A stretch of 64,000 nt of DNA from Diprion similis (GCF_021155765.1 NC_060113.1:796501-860500); one strand, 5' to 3'; counted from the stretch's first letter, positions 49,845-62,272 are shown. Numbers and translations are program-made. Notes: generated by a model not told the origin, from the letters alone.

Positions 49845-49960
49845 GTTTTTTGAACTGGAATCAGTGCGATAAAAAAAGTTACGCAAGGATCTGACCGATG
49901 ATGACTTTAGTAATGACGGAAATGACTCCCCGATTTCACTTGGAATGCCCTGTATATACT
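49845..49960 (-). repeat. Dispersed repeat family 2-like copy, inverted
   Basis: On the minus strand it reads GGGCATTCCAAGTGAAATCG, GGAGTCATTT, then CAGATCCTTGCGTAAC and GATTCCAGTTCAAAA. The same order is found in plus orientation at 55735-55850. A TATATAC tract abuts the start in both. Confidence 0.65.
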
Positions 49961-50110
49961 CGCCATTCCGCCAAGCAAGATACGCTATTTCATCATCTCG
50001 CGCATACCGCGATTAATCCGACTTGCAAATTTCCACTCTCCGTGTATGGATCTCGCATAAACCGCATCCCCTCAGTTAACTACACCGCTTAGGATACACC
50101 CATTCGCTCA

Positions 50111-50146
50111 CCTTGTACCTTGTACTTTGTACCTTGTACCTTGTAC
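50111..50146. repeat. (TTGTACC)n heptamer microsatellite
   Basis: About five CCTTGTA units with one T variant. Confidence 0.85.
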
Positions 50147-50221
50147 GTCGCGTCTACTAACCTCTCAGATTTCTACTCTCGGAAATTATTTATGCATTAT
50201 ATGTATATATTATTGTATGTA

Positions 50222-50768
50222 CGACTATTTTTTTTTTTTTTTTTTTTTTTTTTTTGAGTCTCGTGTGACAAAATGTTAGTTTTTGATATCTTAAGAGCCC
50301 ACTCCAAAGGACAGTTCAAAAAAAAATTTTTTAAGAGGTCGCTCCACATTTTTTAGAACGTCAGAAATCGTCAAAAATCAATTTATTTTATTTTTTTTTT
50401 GTTTATTCATCTCGTTACGGTATAATTTTACAGACAAAAGAAAAATAAGTTTCCGAAAGTTTCAGTTCAAAATTTAAATTTTGAACGGTCGCTCATAATT
50501 TTTTGTCCAATTTTTTGATGCATTTCTTTAGATCTTTTCGAGCGACCTTTTAATATTCATATTAAAATTTGATACATTTTTTTTCTTCAATTTAGTAAGA
50601 AAGAATCGATAACAATACACCACGACATGAATTAAAAATCATACAAAATACTGAAAATATAATTTTTTTAATTTAATTTTTTGACGATTTTTGACGTTTT
50701 AAAAAATTTGGAGCGACGTTTAAAATTTTTTTAACCATTGTCCTTTGGAGTGGTCTCTTATAATGTGT
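50222..50768 (+). mobile_element. Foldback MITE, copy A (both ends lost)
   Basis: It matches copies B and C from CGACTA plus a T tract (28 T, 50228-50255) through GAGTCTCGTGTGACAAAATG, the internal region and the right arm up to GGAGTGGTCTCTTATAA. The outer GGGTGGCGCAAAAAAAC is absent at both ends and no TA duplication can be assigned. An old, non-mobile remnant. Confidence 0.75.
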
Positions 50769-51626
50769 TGTATTTTTCACCTTTGAGGTTAGGAATGACT
50801 CTCGATAGGTTATGCGAAAAGTTTCTCTGCAATAAAGCGTTTATTTTTTCATTATTACAGTTTGTTTATTTTCTTACATCGATTAATAACCTGCAATAAA
50901 GAAAGAACATTCGAACTCGATTTCCTATTGAACTGTTTAATCTATCTAATTACTGTTTAATCTTATCTCATTACGTTCTTGTTCGCCTCGCCGCGTTCTT
51001 ACTTACTTCTCTCGTTCTCTCCCGTCTTCAGGCCTCTGCCTTACCGACCCGCGATTGTCCGGGAAATTCAATTTACCTTAGGGTTTAAACTTACACACAT
51101 GTATAAACGCTACTGTCGCAAAAACTCTCCTTGATAAGATGCTTACACACCTCGAAAACGCGGGGATGCAAAACTGCCATACAGCTCAAGCGATCGGGGT
51201 GAAAGTTGGGAAGTGAATGCCCTTATTTTGGCAAAAAGTAAAGGGTTTTTTTTAATTTTTCAAAATTTAGAGAAAAAAAAAAACACATAGAAATTGGACT
51301 AATTTTCACTGTTGCACTGAATGGATCGTATTATGCCGTGTATGATGCCACTCGGTGGTGATGAAACGCATATTTTGAGCCCAGTCTCATGAGATTTTAT
51401 GATGAAATAACGAAATGACAGCTGATCTGGTTTTCGATTACGATGAAAACCAGGATTTTATTTTGGCGAAATTTGTTACAAGTTAATAATTATTTAAGCT
51501 TTATTTTTACGAGCATTAGAAAAACACATCTTCCTTTCTTAATTCCTTCTTTTCTTGGCTTGCTTGCTCGTTCGTTCGCTCGCTAAGGTTTTATTAATTC
51601 AAAATCAGTCCGGAGAGAATTTCTTC

Positions 51627-51627
51627 C

Positions 51628-51661
<34 letters not shown>
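51627..51661. repeat. (CGA)n microsatellite
   Basis: About 11 ACG units, an unusual CpG-rich trinucleotide tract. Confidence 0.92.
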
Positions 51662-51755
51662 TAAAGCAGCTTCTGTTTCGATCGTTTAAATTAGTCACGC
51701 AAATCTCGACTCGGGGAATTTATACGCGTTTTAATTGGAAGGAGGAAGGTATAAG

Positions 51756-51780
51756 GTGGAATGGAATGGAATGGAATGGT
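51756..51780. repeat. (GGAAT)n pentamer microsatellite
   Basis: About five GGAAT units. Confidence 0.85.
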
Positions 51781-51868
51781 TTCGGAGGAGGATGATACTT
51801 AGGATGGATTTTCTGGGGTTGTTAAGCTAAGTAGGATTTACGCACGGGGTAGAGGAGGAGTGTGACAA

Positions 51869-51941
51869 CGATGGTGGCGATGGCGATGGCGATGGCGATG
51901 GTGGTGGTGGTGGTGGTGGTGGTGGTTGTGGCGGTGGTGGT
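51869..51941. repeat. Compound (GGCGAT)n(GGT)n microsatellite
   Basis: About four GATGGC hexamers followed by about nine GGT trimers and an interrupted tail. Confidence 0.9.
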
Positions 51942-52497
51942 CATAACTGCTAACCACACCTCAAACACCCCGCAGATAACCAACCCTGTCCTCTCTTGGT
52001 TTCGCCACTAAACCCCTAGCGATGTACATATAGGTATATATATATATATATACTATCTATATATATATCGGTCGGCAATTACCAAGTCGTTAACCACCCC
52101 CCCACCCCCAGGGTGACCTCCACAACGTATATATATGTACCTGTAGAATATTATATGCTTGTGTCGGTCTGTCTGATTTTTTTTTGTTTTTTTTGTAGTA
52201 TTTGACACCCATGGGATGGAAAAAAGAACTACATACGTGCATGAGGGGAAGTGTGGGGGGAGGGTGGAGGGGGGAGGAGATCGGACGTAAAATCTCAATT
52301 ATCCTCGTTCTTCTCTTCTTTTCTCTTTTTACTCATTTCATCTTCTCCCATGTCGTATCGTAATTCTTCTCTTGTATTCTCACGATATTACTGCACTAGC
52401 TTATGATTGATATGGGTCTGATAATAATTGCTATGTCAAGCGTTAGAATGACGATTTATTACTAATTAGGTTAAGGTATGTATGTATTTTTCGTACG

Positions 52498-52537
52498 AAT
52501 GAATGAATTAATTAATTAATGAATGAATGAATGAATG
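52498..52537. repeat. (AATG)n/(AATT)n microsatellite
   Basis: Tetramers of GAAT with a central AATT block. Confidence 0.85.
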
Positions 52538-53152
52538 TAGGTGTAGGTGTATGCACGGAGTGTAATTATTTGTTTGTTTCCGTTTTTTTTTTTTTTTTGT
52601 AACCGTTTTTTCTATATTCACTGGTCGACGATGTTGAGGGACGCGGAGGGGAGAGAAGATAGTTGAAAGAGGAAATTATGATATGGATGGTAAAGAAGGC
52701 GACGAATGATCAGGGTGAATGTATAACGAGTTAAAAGGAATTTCTGTTGGACGATAAAAATTTCACGTGACATTTCTCTGTTTTGCATAATAAGTTGTAT
52801 AATTTGTATGTTATTGTTATCGCGGTGGGAATTGATATGAATATTGTTCTTCAACGTCGTATACAATTGTGTAATTTTTTTTTTTTTTTTTTTTATTATC
52901 ATCAATTGTCTGTAATTTAGGTTAGGTAGAGGAAAAAAAAAATTTTTTTTTTTTTTTTCTTTTGTCGCAAAGATCGAAACGACGCGATGTAATTTTTTTT
53001 TAAGTTTTAAACAAGATTTCGTTGATATAAGGGAAATATATATATATACATATATATACACTGACAATAAGAAGTCGAAGTGAGAGAGACAGAGATTGAG
53101 TTTGAGTTTCAAATTTTGTGTTCAAATAGAGTTGATTAAGGGACGGTCCAGG

Positions 53153-53187
<35 letters not shown>

Positions 53188-53334
53188 CTATGTATAGTAT
53201 AAATGTAAGGGAAGTAAAAACGTCGCGGAGGAAAGTCGTCGAGTCGCCGTCGTTTTCGTTTCACTTGCGGAGAAAGTTGACAGTATCAACAGTGAGAGTT
53301 GAGTTAAGGGTTTCGTGAGGAAAAAAACATGGTC

Positions 53335-53370
53335 GAAGGAAGGAAGGAAGGAAGGAAGGAAGGAAGGAAG
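53335..53370. repeat. (GAAG)n microsatellite
   Basis: About nine GGAA units. Confidence 0.9.
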
Positions 53371-53578
53371 AGGTAACCGCTTGTCTTTCCGAGCTAACGT
53401 CGACTGATTGTCGCCTTCTTCTTGTTTTCTTCTTTTTCTTCTTTTTTCTTCCACTTCTTCGACTTCTTTATACCGCTTCCTACAAGTCTGACTTGACGTA
53501 AACTTGTGAAAAAAGTAGAAGAAGAAAGAAAAGAGGAAAAAAACACTCTCATCAACTTTTATCTTTGTATAAACTTAT

Positions 53579-53581
<3 letters not shown>

Positions 53582-53610
<29 letters not shown>
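53582..53610. repeat. (GA)n microsatellite
   Basis: About 14 units. Confidence 0.9.
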
Positions 53611-53614
<4 letters not shown>

Positions 53615-53759
53615 TAACAGGAGAGAAACATAGATGACGATAATTAAATAGATTAAAAAAAAAAAAGAAGAAGAAGCGAAAAAAAGAGACCGCAGAAAAT
53701 ATTCATGAGAGATCGAGACATATTCCGGAAATTATTTATTATTATACTTCTATACATTA

Positions 53760-54370
53760 GGGTGGCGCAAAAAAACCCGACTTTTTTTTTTAGTCTCGTG
53801 TGACAAAATGTTAGTTTTTGATGTTTTAAGAGCCTACTCCTAAGGACAGTTCAAAAAAAAAAATTTTAAGAGGTCGCCCGACATTTTTTAAAACGTCAGA
53901 AATCGTCAAAAATCCATTTTTTTTAAACATTTTTCTTCTCGTTACTGTATAATTTTACAGACAAAAGAAAAATAAGTTTCCGAAAGTTTCAGTTCAAAAT
54001 TTGAATTTCGAATGGTCGCTCATAATTTTTTGTCCAATTTTTTGGTGCATTTCTTTAGATCTTTTCGAGCGACCTTTTAATATTCATATTAAAATTTGAT
54101 GCATTTTTTTTCTTTAATTTAGTAAGAAAGAATCGATAACAATACACCACGACATGAATTAAAAATCAAACAAAATACTGAAAATACAATTTTTTTAATT
54201 CAATTTTTTTTACGATTTTTGACGTTTTAAAAAATTTGGAGCGACCTTTTAAAATTTTTGTTTGAGCTGTCTTTTGGAGTCGGCTCTTAAAACGTCAAAA
54301 ACTAACATTTTGTCACACTAGACTTGAAAAAAAAAAGAAAAAAAAAACAGTCGATTTTTTTGCACCAACC
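53760..54370 (+). mobile_element. Foldback MITE, copy B (complete, 611 bp)
   Basis: Starts GGGTGGCGCAAAAAAACCC and ends TTTTTTTGCACCAACC, inverted repeats of each other with a few mismatches. TA flanks each side (53758-53759 and 54371-54372), the target duplication expected of Tc1/mariner-type elements. The inverted arms run on inward to about 160 nt (TGACAAAATGTTAGTTTTTGA against TCAAAAACTAACATTTTGTCA). No coding capacity, so it needs a transposase from elsewhere. Confidence 0.85.
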
Positions 54371-54519
54371 TAATATCGTTGGTAAAATTGAACGTAGCAA
54401 AAAAATAATAGGATTCCGTTCATTTTTTATACAATAATAGTCGTAAAATTACAGAGCGTATTGATTTTCTATTTCATTTTTTTTGTTTTTCTTTTCCTTC
54501 TTTCCTTTTTTTTCATCTC

Positions 54520-54521
<2 letters not shown>

Positions 54522-54571
<50 letters not shown>
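54522..54571. repeat. (CT)n(GT)n microsatellite
   Basis: About 21 CT units then a short GT tract. Confidence 0.9.
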
Positions 54572-54572
<1 letters not shown>

Positions 54573-55025
54573 ATATACGAGCAACACATTAAATTTGAAA
54601 TTTCGATTCCTGGATATGGTTGAGAAAAAACATCTGCAGATCGATGAAAAAAGAGAATTGCGTTGATAACACACGCTGGCATAATTATAGATAATTAAAT
54701 GATAAAAACAGGCTATTTGTTTTTTTTTTTTTTTTTTTTTGTCTTCCGGCTTTGACGAGGAGAGATGAAACATTTTGTTTGTTTATTTGTTTTTTTTTTT
54801 CCCCCTTCTTTTATCTTTTGTCTTTCTCTCCTTTGTCGGAGTAAAAATTTCCCTCGCCCTCGTCCCTTTTTTTTTAATCGGAACAATCCCTTTGTGTTAA
54901 CTAATTCACTACGCTGATCAGCCTCTCGTGCTTTTTGCAAAATTTGTCGGGTTTTTGACGATCGTCCCTCAGATCTACCCTAATTGAGCTGATCCCTCCT
55001 GTATACATATAATCCCATCTACACA

Positions 55026-55028
<3 letters not shown>

Positions 55029-55070
<42 letters not shown>
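55029..55070. repeat. (AT)n microsatellite
   Basis: About 21 uninterrupted TA units. Confidence 0.92.
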
Positions 55071-55075
<5 letters not shown>

Positions 55076-55229
55076 CACTCATACGCGCCGAACACGAAGA
55101 GTCAAAAAGCAGCGTCAGACCGGAAAAGCTCGGACGGTTAATTACACTTTAACATTATTCTGCGTGCGTCACGTTTAACCACGAATGCATTGCGAACAAC
55201 GTACATACACACGCATGTAATGGCCGTTT

Positions 55230-55260
<31 letters not shown>

Positions 55261-55556
55261 ATATGTATGTATAAATTTTTTTTTTCACGTTCCAAATTGA
55301 AAAATTTTGAGTTTAAACTCTAAAGAATAATTAATTTTTTAGACTAATTTCTCTGTGTTTTTTTTTTTTTTTTTTTCAACTTCTGTTTTTCGTTTCTTTC
55401 TCACTTCCATGTTTCGTTTCAATTTCGAATGTTTTCTCTTGATGGATTCGGAACGGTTTTGCGTTTTGTGTAATTTTCCTGCAATGCTATTGACGGAGAC
55501 AAATTGCTACCAGGCTACAAAAAGTAGCCAAGTAACGTATTTTCTACCTATATAAG

Positions 55557-55590
<34 letters not shown>

Positions 55591-55732
55591 GCATATATGT
55601 ATGTGTGTATAAATATTTATGTGCAACCAAACCTCGCTTCATATTATTAGTCAACCTAATCGTGCGAACCCTGACATGCCCGCATACAATAATCATCGAT
55701 TTATATTATAGGTATATATAAATATTTATATA

Positions 55733-55910
55733 TGGGGCATTCCAAGTGAAATCGAGGAGTCATTTGTCTCATGTCATCAGATCCTTGCATAACGTTTCTT
55801 CTTCTTTCACACTTATTCCACTTCAAAAGAAACTGATCACGAATTTGAAGTCGGAATTCGACTATTTCTAAAACCCAATATGGCTTATCCAATATGGCGG
55901 ATGTAAAAAC
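55733..55910 (+). repeat. Dispersed repeat family 2-like copy
   Basis: Starts GGGGCATTCCAAGTGAAATC after a TA-rich tract and aligns with 49845-49960 in reverse for about 115 nt. The later part (AAACCCAATATGGCTTATCC, AATATGGCGGATG) carries the ATGGCGG text seen in other repeats. Confidence 0.6.
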
Positions 55911-56094
55911 GTAAAAATATATCGTAAAAACTCAGTGATTCGATGGGTGAAAATTAGGTTCTTCGAGTTTTTAATACCTACGGTCGTACGAAATAACGAA
56001 GATCACCCGAAATTGTAAACAAAGTGCGATTAGGTCAGGACATTCAAACTTTTTAGATTCGAAAGGGTCCATGTCTTTCCTTGATGGTAATTAT

Positions 56095-56118
56095 AATCAA
56101 TCAATCAATCAATCAATC
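56095..56118. repeat. (AATC)n microsatellite
   Basis: About six units. Confidence 0.88.
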
Positions 56119-56249
56119 GGCTCAGTTCGAAAACCCATATCGGTAAGTCAGTGACCGTACACGGCTTTCACAGGTTTAAAAACGGAAGGGTTAATCCGCG
56201 AGGGCCAAGCTGGCCATTAATCGGGAGTTAGGTTAGGGTGCCTTACGGA

Positions 56250-56311
56250 CCACAACCACCACCACCACCACCACCACCACCACCACTACTACTACTACCA
56301 CCACCACCGCC
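56250..56311. repeat. (ACC)n/(ACT)n microsatellite
   Basis: About 12 ACC trimers, then ACT trimers, then ACC again. Confidence 0.92.
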
Positions 56312-56532
56312 CATCAGCAATACACGTGAGATATAAATTTCAACTCGGGTCGACATTAATAATTAAGTATTATCGGATTGCAAGTTAGAATCTACCCGCA
56401 TCTTCTACATGTGTGTACATATGTATCAACGCACTTATGGTGGCCATATAGCCACGGCCATAGCCATGCACACACACGAGCATGGTGATTCACGAGGACC
56501 GTTAGAATCTCTCCTCTTCTCTCCTATCCTCT

Positions 56533-56569
56533 CTTTTCCTTTCCTTTCCTTTCCTTTCCTTTCCTTTTC
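56533..56569. repeat. (CCTTT)n pentamer microsatellite
   Basis: About seven TTTCC units. Confidence 0.9.
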
Positions 56570-56837
56570 TCACATTGATTTGTGCGCGGGTCACTTATAT
56601 TTATACCTACTCGGACTCTGACCAAACAAAATTCATAGCCGTTGGCCAATAAGAGAATATCCAAAAGGTTAACCCTTTCGTTCAAACCGTGCGAGATGCT
56701 TCATCGCCGATTTTTTACAATTTTGATTTCATGATTTAAAAGAGATGAAAAAAAAAAAAAAAAAAAAACAATTTTCTTACGCACGATTATTCAAGTACAT
56801 CGAATGATATGGATCTTGGCCAGAAACATAGAGTTTG

Positions 56838-56840
<3 letters not shown>

Positions 56841-56888
<48 letters not shown>
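56841..56888. repeat. Poly-A tract
   Basis: 48 consecutive A, the longest homopolymer in the window. No retrotransposon body or target duplication could be seen next to it. Confidence 0.9.
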
Positions 56889-56889
<1 letters not shown>

Positions 56890-57313
56890 ACGAATCGTGT
56901 GGAATGTACGATCTACAGGGAGACTGAGGGGTGGAGAATAAAAAAATGTGAAAATATTGGAGAGGAATTTTGCCGACATTTCGAACCGATCTATATATGA
57001 CCATCCAACGCGATCTTCCATCTAACTATAACCCTGATACACATGTCATATAGATATTTGACATAACCTATTTTGCTACAGGGTATAACGATGTTATATC
57101 CTATCGGTTTAATCGCCTGATATAATTATTGCATGTATGTCTATATACATATGTATGTATATATGTACTGGACGAGATTTTAATTGAATTATGCGATTGA
57201 CCCCGCGGAGGTTCGTCGATACTTTAACGGAGAATTACGGGGACGGTGGGGGAGGGGGGGAGAGCGAGTCCTTTTGCAATAAAATTATTCTCGTTGTATA
57301 TAATATATATACA

Positions 57314-57314
<1 letters not shown>

Positions 57315-57359
<45 letters not shown>
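57315..57359. repeat. (AT)n microsatellite
   Basis: About 22 uninterrupted TA units. Confidence 0.92.
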
Positions 57360-57362
<3 letters not shown>

Positions 57363-57845
57363 CTTTGATTTATTACGTTCGTAAGAAATTACCTTATTTT
57401 ATGTAGTAACGAAATAAGTATTTTCATGAAAAAAAAAAAAAAGAAAAAAAAAGAAGAAAAAACGAAAAAGGAAAAGAACAAAGTACAGTTGAAACTCGCG
57501 GTATTATAAAACATGAAGGGAAAAGTCTTTCTTCTGATATATTATACATGTACTTGTTTCCTTCCTTCTTTCTCTGTTTTACTATCTCTCTCTCTCTCTC
57601 TCTCTCTCTCATTCTTTTTCTTCGCCTTATCGAAGGGTGAAAATACGCGGCTCTTTCACTGCTGCAGGGAAGGGGGAGGAGGATAAGGGTGGATGAAAAG
57701 AGGAACCGGAAGGAACCTCTTCTTTCTTGGCTCGTTCCAATTCTCCTCAGACTTCGCGTACTTGCAGTTGAGGAAAAAAGGGACCGTCTTGTGTGTGTGT
57801 GTGTGTGTGTATACATATATTATACTTATATACTATATGTATATA

Positions 57846-58484
57846 GGGTGGCACAAAAAAACCGACTGTTTTTTTTTTTTTTTTTTTTTTTTTTTTTGAG
57901 TCTCGTGTGACAAAATGTTAGTTTTTGATGTTTTAAGAGCCCAATCCAAAAGAGAGTTCAAAAAAAAAATTTTAAGAGGTCGCTCCATATTTTTAAAAAC
58001 GTCAGAAATCGTCAAGAATCGATTTGTTTTTTTCAATTTTTTTTCTCGTTACGGTATAATTTTATAGACAAAAAAAAAAAAAAAAAAAAAAAATAAGTTT
58101 CCGAAAGTTTCAGTTCAAAATTTGAATTTTGAAAGGTCGCTCGTAATTTTTTTTCAATTTTTTGGTGCATTTCTTTAGATCTTTGCGAGCTACCTTTTAA
58201 TATTTATATCAAAATTTGATAAATTTTTTTGCTTCCATTCTGTAAGAAAGAATCGACAACAATACATCACGACATGAATTAAAAATCAAACAAAATACTG
58301 AAAATATAATTTTTTTAATTTAATCTCTTCACGATTTTTGACATTTTAAAAAATTTGGAGCGACCTCTTAAAATTTTTTTTTTTTGAGCTGTCCTTTGGA
58401 GTGGGCTCTTAAAACATCAAAAACTAACATTTTGTCACACGAGATAAAAAAAAAAAAAAAATAGTCGGTTTTTTTGCGCCACCC
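57846..58484 (+). mobile_element. Foldback MITE, copy C (complete, 639 bp)
   Basis: Starts GGGTGGCACAAAAAAACCG and ends GGTTTTTTTGCGCCACCC. TA lies on each side (57844-57845 and 58485-58486). Arms of about 155-170 nt pair across the element (AAAATGTTAGTTTTTGATG against CATCAAAAACTAACATTTT). The arms hold a long T tract and a matching A tract. The internal unique part matches copies A and B in the same orientation, including ATTAAAAATCAAACAAAATAC. No coding capacity. Confidence 0.88.
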
Positions 58485-60487
58485 TAATGTATGTACACAG
58501 ATGCATATATATATATATATGAGTAGCACACGGACAAGGCTGTAATGAATGTTTAAAAGTTTTTCGCCGCCGGCTTGTAAATATTTTAACAACCGGCGTG
58601 GGTGGTTCCGTGATGGCTGTAGCTCGAGGAAAGAATATATATATCGCGTGTAAAAGATGTAAGTAAGTTGTAAGTAATACGAGTATACGGAGGAGGAATT
58701 ACTTTATGCCTTAAGCGTGGAATACAGGCCTTTGAGGGTGAAGTAATTAAAAAAAAAAAAAAAAACGAAAAAAAAAATTAAAAAAAAAACACCGTTGATC
58801 CACGCATCGGTTGAAATTGCGAATTTGAAAAGTTCTCAAAACGCCAAATTATGGATTATTTACTGGCTAAAGTTGAAGTAAAGAAATCAAAACTTTGGAG
58901 AAACGTGAAACGTTTTGAATATGGTTCGAAATCCGAGAAGTCGAAGTATCGGAAGCGCGAGAATGAGAAGAATTGAAAATCTGAAATATCGAAATACCGA
59001 GTGATCGAAGATTTTTAGGTCTGTGAATTTGTTGCTCGGTGAAATTTCGACATTTTGATCTTTCTTTGTTTGGAATTTTCCATGTTTTTATGCTCGGAAT
59101 TTTGGTTATTCTCATTTGCGGGATTATCTCTTCCTTTTTTTTTTTTACAATCACTCGTTGAGGAAACTACGCTGCTGCGCGAGTATATTTTAATTTTTGT
59201 TAATTTAACTTCGTCGAAAATTTATATTTATTAAATTTATCATTTAAATTTATTATATAAAAAAGTGATTTTCAATCGGTTCGAATCACTTGCATTCCAC
59301 GTGTTTTCAGTTATCATTTAAAACGACGTGAAAAATTGGTGTTTTTCGAAAAAAAAAAAAAAAAAAAAAAACCTCTCGCGTCACAATTTTCATGGTAAAA
59401 ATGTGAAAAAAAAAATTTCTCACAGCCATTGGAGGAGCAGCTTAGAGAACAAAAATTAACATGAAAATTGGAATCCCTTTTCAACGTCGAGGGATAACAT
59501 CAGCAAAGGCTACGTGCAGTAAAATAAGGACTCGTAACGAACAGCAAATTATCGTAACCTTAATTAAGTACTGATTCGGTGCTTTAATTAAGCGCTGTAA
59601 TTGACGCGCTTATAGGTGCTCGTCGTGGTTTTTTATTTATTCATTTATTTACTCAAAAATATTCCCACAATTCGTTTTTTTTTTTTTTTACATAATTATT
59701 TTCTTGTTTTTCGTTATTACTCTTTATTCTTCTCTCTTCTTCTTCCGTTCTCTTTCGTCGGTATATAAACCTCGCTCTCGTTTTCACATTGCTTTGATAT
59801 AATTAATTTATATAGTATCTGATATATTTGAAAGAGGCACCAACGATAGTAAAATTTCTAAAATCAATAGAGACGCGAATCCAACTGTTTTTACACCGCG
59901 AGAGATGAGAGGAGAGTTTTTACAACATTCAAGCTTCAATTTTCAAGCCTCGAGACTCGTCGAGCTTTCAGCTTCAAGCTTCAAGCTGCATGCCTCGGCA
60001 CACGAATCAATGCTTGCTCCACATGCATTCACGTCATTAAAACGTCTCTCGATATTCCATTAATTTTTCAAAATCAAACTCGTTCTGTGTATTATATGTA
60101 TACAACGTACGAGATGGATACCGATTTTGGGAGTTTGGAAAATTAAAAGAAATGTAGAGAAGAGGAAAAAAAAAAAAAATAAATAAAAAATTAATAAGAA
60201 GCAAAACGTGTAAATAAACGAAGGTTTCGCAATCGATTCTTCGCGATGTATTATCGCGGTGTAATTCTGCAGAATTTCAACAAGCTGGCTAGAATCAATG
60301 ACTGATAGACAAGGTATATATATATATATATAGAAGCTGCAGAAGCTATACAGAGACGAGTAACGAAGCGTGCCGCGTTGCGTTGGTCTGTTTCACAATC
60401 AGATATTCAGACTCTGGAGCTTTCGTGATTAGTTAGCTCAACGGCGATGCAATCGAATGCAATCTATCTATCCCTATCCCCTTCCCC

Positions 60488-60492
<5 letters not shown>

Positions 60493-60538
<46 letters not shown>
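60493..60538. repeat. (CT)n microsatellite
   Basis: About 23 units. Confidence 0.92.
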
Positions 60539-60541
<3 letters not shown>

Positions 60542-61149
60542 TCCCCCCTTTATTCTATCAAACTAGTCTGATTTCAACACGGAGTTCAATTTCATCAAAC
60601 TCCTCGTCGATATCGTAGTGTCTGATGTTTGAAACGATATACTGTCAATAATCCGTAGCCGCGTCGTTTATTCCTTTATTCTAATAGCTGTTGAAGTGAA
60701 TTGTTAACAATCGTTGAACATATATGTTTAGGATAAAGACTTTAGGAAGGAAACAACAAAATAATACTATTAAATACACGTACATTGCACATTAGGTCGG
60801 TCGTTGAAGGTTGTTGTTGTTGTTTTTTTTATTGTTGTTATTATTATTATTATTATTATTGCGTTTTTTTTTTTTTTTTAAATTTTTATTTCGATTCGTT
60901 TATCGTAAAATGAGAGGAGACCTTTTTTGTAGAACGTTCAATTTCCTACAAAACGATGTTTATGAATTTTCTGTACGACGCGTCGTTATCTAGTTATAAA
61001 AATCGCAAGGAGCAAGACGAACCATTTTTGCCATGTTATTCTTATGGAAAGTAGAAAATCGCGACGAGTCACCTCTAAATATCAATATATTAAAATCTGA
61101 AATTTTTACGGTATTTCTTTTTCGTCATCTTGAACAATATTTTCAGTAT

Positions 61150-61198
61150 ACCATTAAAAAAAAAAAAAAAATAGTCAATTTTTTTGATACAGTCTAAT
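61150..61198 (+). mobile_element. Remnant of a foldback MITE right end
   Basis: An A tract then ATAGTCAATTTTTTTGATAC and AGTCTAATATA follow the right end of copy C (ATAGTCGGTTTTTTTGCGCC, ACCCTAATGTA) with several changes. The rest of the element is not recognisable upstream. Confidence 0.45.
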
Positions 61199-61469
61199 AT
61201 ATGTATATATGTGTGTGTGTCTGTACACTATATAGTGAGAGAGAAAGAGAATCGACACTCGATGGCGTCGGGATAGAAATTGAAGAGTAAGTGAAAGAGG
61301 GAGGGAGGAAAGAAAGGGGGTGTAAAAGCAATTTTTCGAATCTGACGCAACGACCCATCACCTTGCAGCACAGGCAAGATGGCCGATTTATTTTTCACGG
61401 GCGTTTAATCTTTCAATGAAACTTTCTCTCTCGCGACCACCCCCGACCGGCCCCCTTCCCTGCCTCTCA

Positions 61470-61492
61470 CCCACCCCCACCCCCACCCCCAC
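61470..61492. repeat. C-rich repeat with G-quadruplex potential on the minus strand
   Basis: Four runs of CCCCC or CCC separated by single A. Confidence 0.8.
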
Positions 61493-61830
61493 AACTATGA
61501 CTAACTATATATGTACTACAATACGTATACAAGTATGTATGCGTGTGTGTGTGTGCGTGCCTGTATTTAAATATATGCTGCAGCACGGTGGCTTGGTGAA
61601 CATTATTTTTCCCCTGAGATTTAAGCTCTGTAATTATTCATCGTGTTATATGTACTACATGTATGTATACATATATAGGTATAATATATTGCAATCGTTC
61701 GTTATTTTTCCTTTTTTTTCTATCCTCTCTCTCTCTCTTTCTCTTTCTTTCTCTCTCTCTCTCCCGTTCGAGTGGAAAAAAGGAATGCAATAATGAAAAA
61801 TTGAATAATTATTGCTTTACGTTATGCATG

Positions 61831-61836
<6 letters not shown>

Positions 61837-61874
<38 letters not shown>
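61837..61874. repeat. (AT)n microsatellite
   Basis: About 19 TA units. Confidence 0.92.
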
Positions 61875-61881
<7 letters not shown>

Positions 61882-62221
61882 TATGTATTTCGTATTGTCT
61901 CTGGGTATAATGTAGTTTTGATACAAAAGTGAGCGTTGAAAATTCAAAGTAAAAATTAATAATCTATAATTGTAAGAGGTGGGGAAACAAAAGAAGGGAA
62001 AAAAGAACCGATTTGAAACTTCGTGAACAAAAATTCTTCAATATTGATTTTTTCAAAACTTTTTTTGTTTCTTTTTTGCCAATTTTAAACCTCCCCTCCT
62101 TCCCCCTCCTTCTCCGGAGAGCGCGTATCTCAACGATGGATCGGATAAAGTTTTTTTTCCAAAGATTTTCAAAAACGAAACGAAAGCGAATTCCTTCTTC
62201 TGTTTGCGAGGGGAATAAAGA

Positions 62222-62272
62222 GAGATTGATTGATTGAGTTTTATTTAGCCTTTGGCTATTACATAAAAGTAT
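62222..62272 (-). mobile_element. Possible 3' tail of a 5'-truncated non-LTR retrotransposon
   Basis: Read on the minus strand, TAATAGCCAAAGGCTAAATA is followed by AAACTCAATCAATCAATC. A small hairpin (AGCC..GGCT) followed by an AATAAA-like stretch and a short tetramer tail is the ending of some non-LTR elements (family knowledge, from memory). The rest of such an element is not visible, so it could equally be chance. Confidence 0.25.

Noticed and set aside
56841..56888. Poly-A tail of a processed retrocopy or retrotransposon
   Set aside because: No body, no polyadenylation signal before it, and no flanking target duplication. A simple 48-A tract is enough.
59255..59300. Possible tRNA B box (GGTTCGAATC)
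   Set aside because: No A box or foldable cloverleaf is found at the right distance upstream.
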